A stretch of 64,000 nt of DNA, taken from the NCBI GenBank assembly GCA_030674185.1, contig CM060312.1:56872902-56936901 (forward strand), given 5' to 3'. Shown here in pieces: positions 57,971-64,000 of the stretch. The notes beneath the pieces were generated by a model that worked only from the letters and a program-made list of their open reading frames with translations, made no database searches and was not told the DNA's origin. This stretch comes from Monoplex corrugatus. Lineage: Eukaryota > Mollusca > Gastropoda > Littorinimorpha > Ranellidae. Every line of letters begins with the position of its first letter. Positions within the stretch are counted from its first letter, which is position 1. The position numbers and the translations under genes were made by a program.

Positions 57971-58214
57971 GCCCGCGCTAAGTGTCTGTACGTGTTTTTT
58001 TTTTCTTTGATGCCTTTTGTATACACCAGGTTCCCAAAAATTTGAGCCTGTGTTGTTTTGTTATATCAAATAAGCATTCTGATTCTATTTTTGTTTTTTT
58101 TACTGGTTCATATTTGCTTGAACGCTGGCAGTCACTTTGATTCAGATATGGGTAGTAAATTTCCACCCTCCGGAGGGCCATGTTTTGTTCTACTTTGTCC
58201 TGTTTTGTTTTCCA

Positions 58215-58455
58215 GTGGGCTGGCTGGTTCTTGTATCACAGCCGTGGGCTCAAGATCTCAGTGTCTCGAGTTCAATTCCGCAACATAAAAATTGGCCTGT
58301 TCGCTGCCCATCTTAATGCTCCAATCATTTTAGTGGTGTCAGCTTAGTGTTTCATACGTCCTGTTTCTCCCCCCCCCCCCCTCAAAGTTCAAGACCTTGC
58401 CAACGTATAGGGTTTTGCTGAGGCTCAAGGTGTCTGCTACATAACAAACAGCACA
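58215..58455 (+). mobile_element. tRNA-derived SINE, family I
   Basis: Head with GAGTTCAATTCCGC (B-box), body AAATTGGCCTGTTCGCTGCCC, ATCTTAATGCTCCAATCATT, a GGTGTCAGC block, C14 run, CAAGACCTTGCCAACGTATAG and GAGGCTCAAGGTGTCTGC. Confidence 0.75.
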
Positions 58456-59246
<791 letters not shown>

Positions 59247-59379
59247 ACACACACACACAGAGAAATATCATCCCATCTTCGCCTTCCCTCATGTCACACT
59301 GTGATACACACCCACCACCACCATCCAACCATCCTGAAACACAACCCAGTCTCTCACCGCAAGCCCAAGCACACATCCA

Positions 59380-60000
59380 TACCTGCCCAGACAACTCTCT
59401 CTCTCTCTCCACAATCACATCAACACCTGCCCAGAAATCTCTCTCTCTCCACCCACAACTCGCATCAACACCTGCCCAGACAATCCTCCACCCCCCACCC
59501 GATATCAACACCTGCCTAGACAATCTTCTCTCTCTCTCTCTCTCTCCCCTCCCCCCCTCCACAACTCACATCAACATCTGCTTAGACAATCCTCCCTACC
59601 CCTCTCTCTCTGCCCTCCACAACTCACATCAACACCTGCCCAGACAATCCTCTCTCTCTCCCTCCCCACAACTCATTTCAACATCTGCCTAGACAATCCT
59701 CCCCCCTCTCTCCCCTCCACAACTCACATCAACACCTGCCCAGACAATCCTCTCTCTCTCTCCCCCTCACTCTCTCTCCCACTCTACAACCCACATCAAC
59801 ACCTGTCCAGACAACCCCCCCCCCCCTCTCTCTCACTCCCGCTATAACCCACATCAACATCTGTCTAGACACCCCCCCCCCTCTCTCTCTCTCTCACCAC
59901 TCTCTCCCACTTTACAACCCACATCAACACCTGTCCAGACAATCCCCCCCCTCTCTCTCTCCCTCTCTATAACCCATATCAACACCTGTCCAGACAATCC
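59380..60000. repeat. Minisatellite next to the Wnt5 donor, about twelve copies
   Basis: The core ACATCAACACCTG.CCAGACAA is separated by variable C/T filler, giving units of 40-70 bp. On the Wnt5 sense strand the core is TTGTCTGGACAGGTGTTGATGT with GA fillers and runs of 7-11 G. The array ends about 55 bp inside the intron from the donor. Confidence 0.9.
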
Positions 60001-60048
60001 TCTCTTTCTCTCTCTCTGCCTCTCCTTCCCTCCCCCTCTCACTCTCTC

Positions 60049-60057
60049 TCTTACCTT
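60049..60057 (-). other. Splice donor after penultimate Wnt5 exon
   Basis: On the minus strand AAG at 60057-60055 is the last codon (Lys) and GTAAGA starts the intron at 60054, a strong 5' splice site. Confidence 0.95.
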
Positions 60058-60347
60058 ACGGCCAGCCTCATTGTTGTGTAGATTCATCAGCATGCGAGCC
60101 AGCTGCTGTGAGTGACGAGGGTGGTTCTTCTCCCTCTCGCGAACGTCCACAAACGCCTTGGCGAAGCGATAGCCATACTCGATGTTGTCGCCGCAGCCTC
60201 CCCAGATCCAGTCGCGGTTCAAATCCTTAGGTCTGCGGGCGCGGCTACAGCCACAGCTGGCCAACTCACCGTCTCTGCACGCCGCGCTTATGGCGTGCAT
60301 CACTCCTGCTGCTGAGACGGCGTGGGTAAAGGCTGCCTCCCTGCTGC
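60055..60347 (-). CDS. Wnt5: Wnt5, penultimate coding exon
   Basis: Encodes 97 full residues and the last two bases of a split Gly codon. It reads (G)[19 protein letters not shown], then [52 protein letters not shown] and [13 protein letters not shown]. ELxxCGCSR.xRPKDL, [16 protein letters not shown].FVD.RERE and [10 protein letters not shown] are strong Wnt5 signatures, closer to Wnt5 than to Wnt2, 4, 7 or 16 as I recall them. It belongs to the N-terminal alpha-helical domain of the secreted ligand. Boundaries are an acceptor (CTCTCTTTGCACAG, exon begins at 60347, phase 1) and the donor at 60054. Earlier exons are outside the window. Confidence 0.97.
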
Positions 60348-60365
60348 CTGTGCAAAGAGAGAGAA
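60348..60365 (-). other. Splice acceptor of penultimate Wnt5 exon
   Basis: Minus strand TTTCTCTCTCTTTGCACAG precedes GCAGCAGGGAG. The upstream exon should end with a single G completing GGC (Gly). Confidence 0.9.
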
Positions 60366-60397
60366 ATAAAACTATATTGTGATGAGCCATACTACGT

Positions 60398-60585
60398 TCA
60401 TCATCATCATCATCATCATGCGTCCTGCTGCATGGCGTTGGCGATCATGGCCCTCCATACGAATCTATCCCTTGTCGCTGCAAGTACATCTCCCACCGTC
60501 TCTGTCCTCCTCAGAAACCCTGCAAGTCCGTCCATTATTTTCTTCCTGGGTCTACGTGGTGTTTTCTTTCCCACCAGCTTTCCTG
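60398..60585 (-). mobile_element. RTE-like retrotransposon 3' tail, copy 9
   Basis: (CAT)n, GCATGGCGTTGGCGATCATG, CTCAGAAACCCTGCAAGTCC and CCACCAGCTTTCCTGT, where homology stops. It lies only 50 bp upstream of the penultimate exon's acceptor, in sense orientation. Confidence 0.9.
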
Positions 60586-60619
60586 TCATACTGCCTTGTA
60601 TTGTTATTATCTGTATTAT

Positions 60620-61130
60620 CAGCGGCAGTAAAGCCCACCGACTGTATAGAGCCGTATCACGGCTATAACCATCTCAAAATGTAGACCTCGTTGAAGGAAA
60701 ACAAAAACTGGAAAAGACAATTAAGTTCACACATCAATGCATTCGCGTACATGATCTTAGGGTACGCCCCTGGCGTTGACCATTCTGCCCAGTTCATCTA
60801 GAGTTTTAAAAAAATCTTAACACAAATGTAAACATATCTAAGGACAGTAAAACATGTACAAAAATTGGATTAAATTATCTAAATTGCTCTGCAGATCGCA
60901 TTTTCTTAGAGTAAAAAATGTATCTGATACAAGTACTCAATTACCATTCTTAACAGAAAGTATGGCAGGCTCTATACACATACAAGCAAGGCAGAAAATG
61001 ATATGAAGAGATGGCAGAAAGCAAAGGAACATGGCAAAAAGAAAGAGAGTGACAGAAAAAAAATTCTGGCGCAGAATTTCCAGAAGATGCGGACACTGTC
61101 TACACTGAAAGAGCCCCCGGCATTCCCATT
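60620..61130. repeat. Dispersed repeat, partner of 63450-63870 and 46150-46345
   Basis: Ordered shared blocks with 63450: TAAAGCCCA.CGACTG, TAGAGCC.TAT, ATATCAATGCAT, ACGCCCCTGG.GTTGACCATTC, CTAAGGACA.TAAAACAT and AGCAAGGCAGA.AATGATA. The last third (61030-61125) matches 46220-46340 inverted. Unknown family. Confidence 0.82.
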
Positions 61131-61274
61131 CTACTATAAAACAAAAGGTAAAAGGTTGATCCACAAAATTGAGTCTTAAGGGGCGAACCTTCAACGTCTT
61201 TTATGGCCAGGATTATACGGGTAACACGATGTCAATCTCTCGTCTTTTTACGCTCTCGCCGTCCCCGTACCTTC

Positions 61275-61460
61275 AGGACAACAGGAAAGCTGGAGGGAAA
61301 GAGAGCACCAGGCAGACCCAGGGATAGAATACTGGACGGACTTCCGGAGTGGATGAAGACAGAGAGGGTGGGAAATGTGCTTGCAGCGACAAAGGATCGA
61401 TTCGTATGGAGGGTCATGATCGCCAACGCCATGTGGCAAGGCACATGATAATGTTGATGA
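61275..61460 (+). mobile_element. RTE-like retrotransposon 3' tail, copy 10
   Basis: Starts ACAACAGGAAAGCTGGAGGG and encodes TGKLEGKRAPGRPRDRILDG, LPEWMKTERVGNVLAATKDRF and VWRVMIANAMWQGT without a stop, with a weak GAT tail. It is truncated within a few bases of copies 8 and 9 and lies antisense to Wnt5. Confidence 0.92.
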
Positions 61461-61603
61461 CCTTCCCTGAACATAAGCGGGGTTAGGTATCCATCAACTA
61501 GTGAATTAGAACCCGCAAACACAAAGATTTCTCGAGCCAAACCTGAACCCCTGCAGTGCATTTGAAAGTGAGAGCTCTTCCCTTACGCTACTCTGGTCTC
61601 AAT

Positions 61604-61792
61604 ATTAACAATATCAACAACAATAATAATAATAGTAATAATAATAATGATGATAATAATAATAATAATAACGATGATGATACTATTATTATTATTTGTA
61701 GTAGTAGTAGTAACAGCAGCAGCAACAGTACTACTACTACTACTACTACTAGTAGTAGTAGTAGTAGTAGTAGCAGTAGTAGTAGCAGTAGT
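61604..61792. repeat. AAT and AGT trinucleotide tracts
   Basis: AAT/GAT triplets at 61604-61698, then AGT/AGC and ACT triplets at 61699-61792. ACTACTACT at 61730 next to AGTAGTAGT at 61750 forms an inverted repeat. Confidence 0.93.
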
Positions 61793-62164
61793 ATTGAACA
61801 GCGCCTTTCTCCTATCTCATTTGGATACAATGTGCATTCCACATTTTTCGAAACACAAGCGTGCAATACGTAAAGAAGCACTAATATATCACACGTATGT
61901 TTCAGTGTTTCAGTGTTTAGCAGCTCCTTTAACCCCACTTGGCGCATGGAGGATAGCAACAAATGAATGAAAAGCCAACGGGATCATCACATAACATGAA
62001 GCAGAAAGAACTTAGTTCGACAGAAAGAAAGTACATCTGAAATTGTCTTACAACAGAAAACTCAAATGCTCGAAAGATCATTACACAATTTTAGAAAATT
62101 TGATAAATTTTGCTAATTTCAGTGTTTTTTTTTTTTTCCTTCCAGCAATGAGGTTACACTATGA
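61793..62164. other. Unassigned sequence
   Basis: No gene or repeat recognised. Confidence 0.4.
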
Positions 62165-62191
62165 GTACACACACACACACATACACACACG

Positions 62192-62258
<67 letters not shown>
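62165..62258. repeat. (CA)n microsatellite
   Basis: About 40 CA units with GCAC interruptions at the left. Confidence 0.95.
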
Positions 62259-62263
<5 letters not shown>

Positions 62264-62302
62264 CAGAATACACACATTAATACAAGTGGACAAATGATCA
62301 GT

Positions 62303-62470
62303 AGTAAGAAACTCTGGAGAGTGCCGGACAGCAGAATGTCCTCAAAGGAGAAACCCTTGTCAAGCAATGTTTTGGCCCTTAATTTCAACTCCTGACACTC
62401 TAAGGGGGCCAGGCAACATCCAGGTCATGACTCATGGCTGCCCTTCTGATGTCGCCATTTTCTTTTCTAT
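62303..62470 (+). repeat. Dispersed repeat, partner of 7138-7300
   Basis: AAGAAACTCTGGAGAGTGCC, CAGAATGTCCTCAAAGGAG and AACTCCTGACACTCTAAGGG + GGCC align with the 7138 copy in order. Confidence 0.75.
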
Positions 62471-62912
62471 AGAAATTTGCCCCAACAGGAATTTGCCCTC
62501 ACATCGTAACAATCTCTAACCGTACATATACATAATCCTGTGGTAATAAACGTATTCATGGATGAATGAAAAACACGACGCCACGTGATTTGTAGCTAGA
62601 AGTGGAAACGCATTATTACTGGTGGCTGAATAGCTATGATATCAACAACGGAAGGCCTGGATGAACAGGTAAGTCTTTACCTGTGACCTGAGGTGGGAAA
62701 GGGTGGGCAGATCCCTCACATCAGCTGTCACCGAGTTCCAAACAAACGGCGCGATGAAACTGATAGCACACTCACCAGCATTTAATGCAGGCTGCTCTTT
62801 TTTTTTTTATATAAAACAACAACAAAAAACAAACAAACAAACAAAAACCATGTACCTATAGCATAGAGCCATTTTTCACATTTCTCTTTGTATTTTTGCA
62901 TGCGATGTACCA

Positions 62913-62949
<37 letters not shown>

Positions 62950-62984
62950 GACCTAAAGGCACTCTGCACATGGAACCTCGTTCT
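62471..62984. other. Unassigned sequence
   Basis: CT run at 62919-62943 and AAC-rich stretch at 62815-62847. No gene. Confidence 0.4.
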
Positions 62985-63030
62985 ATTATCTCACCCCAAA
63001 GACTAGCACGTAGACTATCACTAAAGGCTG
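62985..63030 (-). mobile_element. SINE family III fragment
   Basis: ATCTCACCCCAAAGACTAGC + ACGTAGACTATCACTAAAGG matches the left edge of the family III copies at 36776 and 16262 only. Confidence 0.5.
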
Positions 63031-63079
63031 AATGGAGTACCTGATGGCCTGATAACTAACACAATATCTGAGTGAGCGT

Positions 63080-63445
63080 GATGTAAAGCACGGGCTTAAG
63101 AGCAAAGCCCATGTGGGGTGCTATATTTCAGAACTGTCAGAGCAGGCTGAGGATCGCTGACTCCAGCACATTTTACTAACGGCCAGATAGATGTGTAGGA
63201 CAGCAATCAGCTGAGATCCATCTCAGTGTGACAGACAGGAAATAGTCCACAAATTCTCAAGAAGAATTCTTTGGTCATACGGCTGCTGATAACTGAAGTA
63301 TGGACAATAGGGATGGGGGGGGGGGGGGGGGGGGGAAACCATCATCATCCTTCAATTAAGTGAACAATTTTATCGCTGAGGAGACTGACGGATGGGATTG
63401 GGACTCTCCAATTTTGTCAGGGGGTGAAGCGTTAAGCAGGTTTGT
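63080..63445 (+). mobile_element. SINE family IV body with G21 run
   Basis: Aligns with 57403-57735 in ordered blocks. Where the partner has AGGGGCAACGAGAAACC, this copy has a pure run of 21 G (63317-63337). Confidence 0.75.
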
Positions 63446-63449
63446 CACC

Positions 63450-63870
63450 GTTACTGTTTAAAGCCCAGCCGACTGCGTAGAGCCATATGAGAGCTGTAAC
63501 CTGTTTTAAAGCATAAAATACTTCAACAGGAAAAAGAAAAGAAAAGAAAATTAAGTACATATATCAATGCATCCAGGCATATAATCTAAGCAGACGCCCC
63601 TGGTGTTGACCATTCCATCCAATTTATCACACAGGGGTTTTAAAAACACACATGAATACAAATTTAACATAACTAAGGACACTAAAACATATATAAAAAC
63701 AGGCCTAAATTACCTAAAATTGCTTCCGCATATCTCATTTCCCCAGAGCCAAAAATGCACTTAATACATGTACCCAATTATCAATCCTAAGAGAAAGTAC
63801 GTAAGACTTTATCGAACACATACAAATGAATGGACCAGCAAGGCAGAGAATGATAGGAAGAAATGACACA
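63450..63870. repeat. Dispersed repeat, partner of 60620-61020
   Basis: Same ordered blocks as listed at 60620. It directly follows the family IV body here but not at 57735, so the two repeats are separate units that became neighbours. Confidence 0.8.
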
Positions 63871-63887
63871 ATAACACTAGAAATAAC

Positions 63888-63955
63888 CTCATCAATCGCC
63901 GTGGTGAATTGGATAGTGCAACGGAATAGCGAATAAGATTAGAGGTTTGGATCCT
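63888..63955 (+). mobile_element. tRNA-like SINE head
   Basis: GCCGTGGTGAATTGGATAGTG (A-box region) and AGAGGTTTGGATCC (B-box-like); similar to 53262. Confidence 0.5.
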
Positions 63956-63961
63956 AACAAT

Positions 63962-64000
63962 CTAACCCTATGAGTTTCTCGCCCTGTCCATCAGCACCCT
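63962..64000. mobile_element. Palindromic TTAA MITE, left end, cut by window edge
   Basis: CTAACCCTATGAGTTTCTCG + CCCTGTCCATCAGCACCCT fits the outer arm TTAACCCTTTGACTCCCGCA + CCCTGTCCACCAGCATCCT; the rest lies beyond the window. Confidence 0.6.

Overview
The window is animal genomic DNA that is almost entirely non-coding. The only real gene I can support is a Wnt gene on the minus strand, best matched to Wnt5. Two coding exons are present: the terminal exon (7859-8320, ends in TGA) and the exon before it (60055-60347). Consensus splice sites bound both, and they join in phase 0 across an intron of 51,734 bp (8321-60054). Upstream exons (signal peptide and N-terminal domain) must lie beyond position 64000. 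The 3' UTR runs downward from 7858. The Wnt5 type, tRNA-derived SINE bodies that look molluscan, RTE-like retrotransposon tails ending in GAT repeats, and very heavy GT/GA/GATA microsatellites suggest a mollusc, probably a gastropod. That taxonomic call is inference.

Layout. 1-7300: unique sequence with decayed non-LTR tails (1317-1520, 2745-3215), a palindromic TTAA MITE (1791-2026) and a SINE (5805-6080). 7301-8320: 3' UTR and last Wnt5 exon. 8433-8631: an RTE-like tail next to a U2 snRNA 5' fragment. 8826-10190: a 40-bp minisatellite with a ~280-bp higher-order repeat. 10660-23770: RTE-like copies, MITEs, SINEs and many microsatellites. 24087-25434: a ~46-bp minisatellite. 28-36 kb: further short duplications, a 23-bp minisatellite (32755-33990), a decayed reverse transcriptase (34028-34910) and a 56-bp minisatellite (34920-36000). 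39462-39699: a SINE with a perfect 16-bp target-site duplication. 41688-43075: the longest RTE-like copy, with an inverted 5' end. 46-52 kb: more retrotransposon tails, a ~46-bp minisatellite and a SINE-MITE composite. 55378-56132: a ~750-bp purine-rich tract. 56.6-58.5 kb: nested SINE and MITE insertions. 59380-60000: a minisatellite that starts about 55 bp inside the intron from the Wnt5 donor site. 60.4-64 kb: upstream intron with repeats that are paralogous to others in the window.

Nothing here works as an operon, defence system or CRISPR array. The open reading frames inside minisatellites and microsatellites are by-products of repeat periodicity. The interesting content is how the giant Wnt5 intron was assembled: about ten copies of one retrotransposon tail, a family of palindromic TTAA elements inserted into SINEs, a possible U2 chimera, and several minisatellites with unusual sequence grammar.
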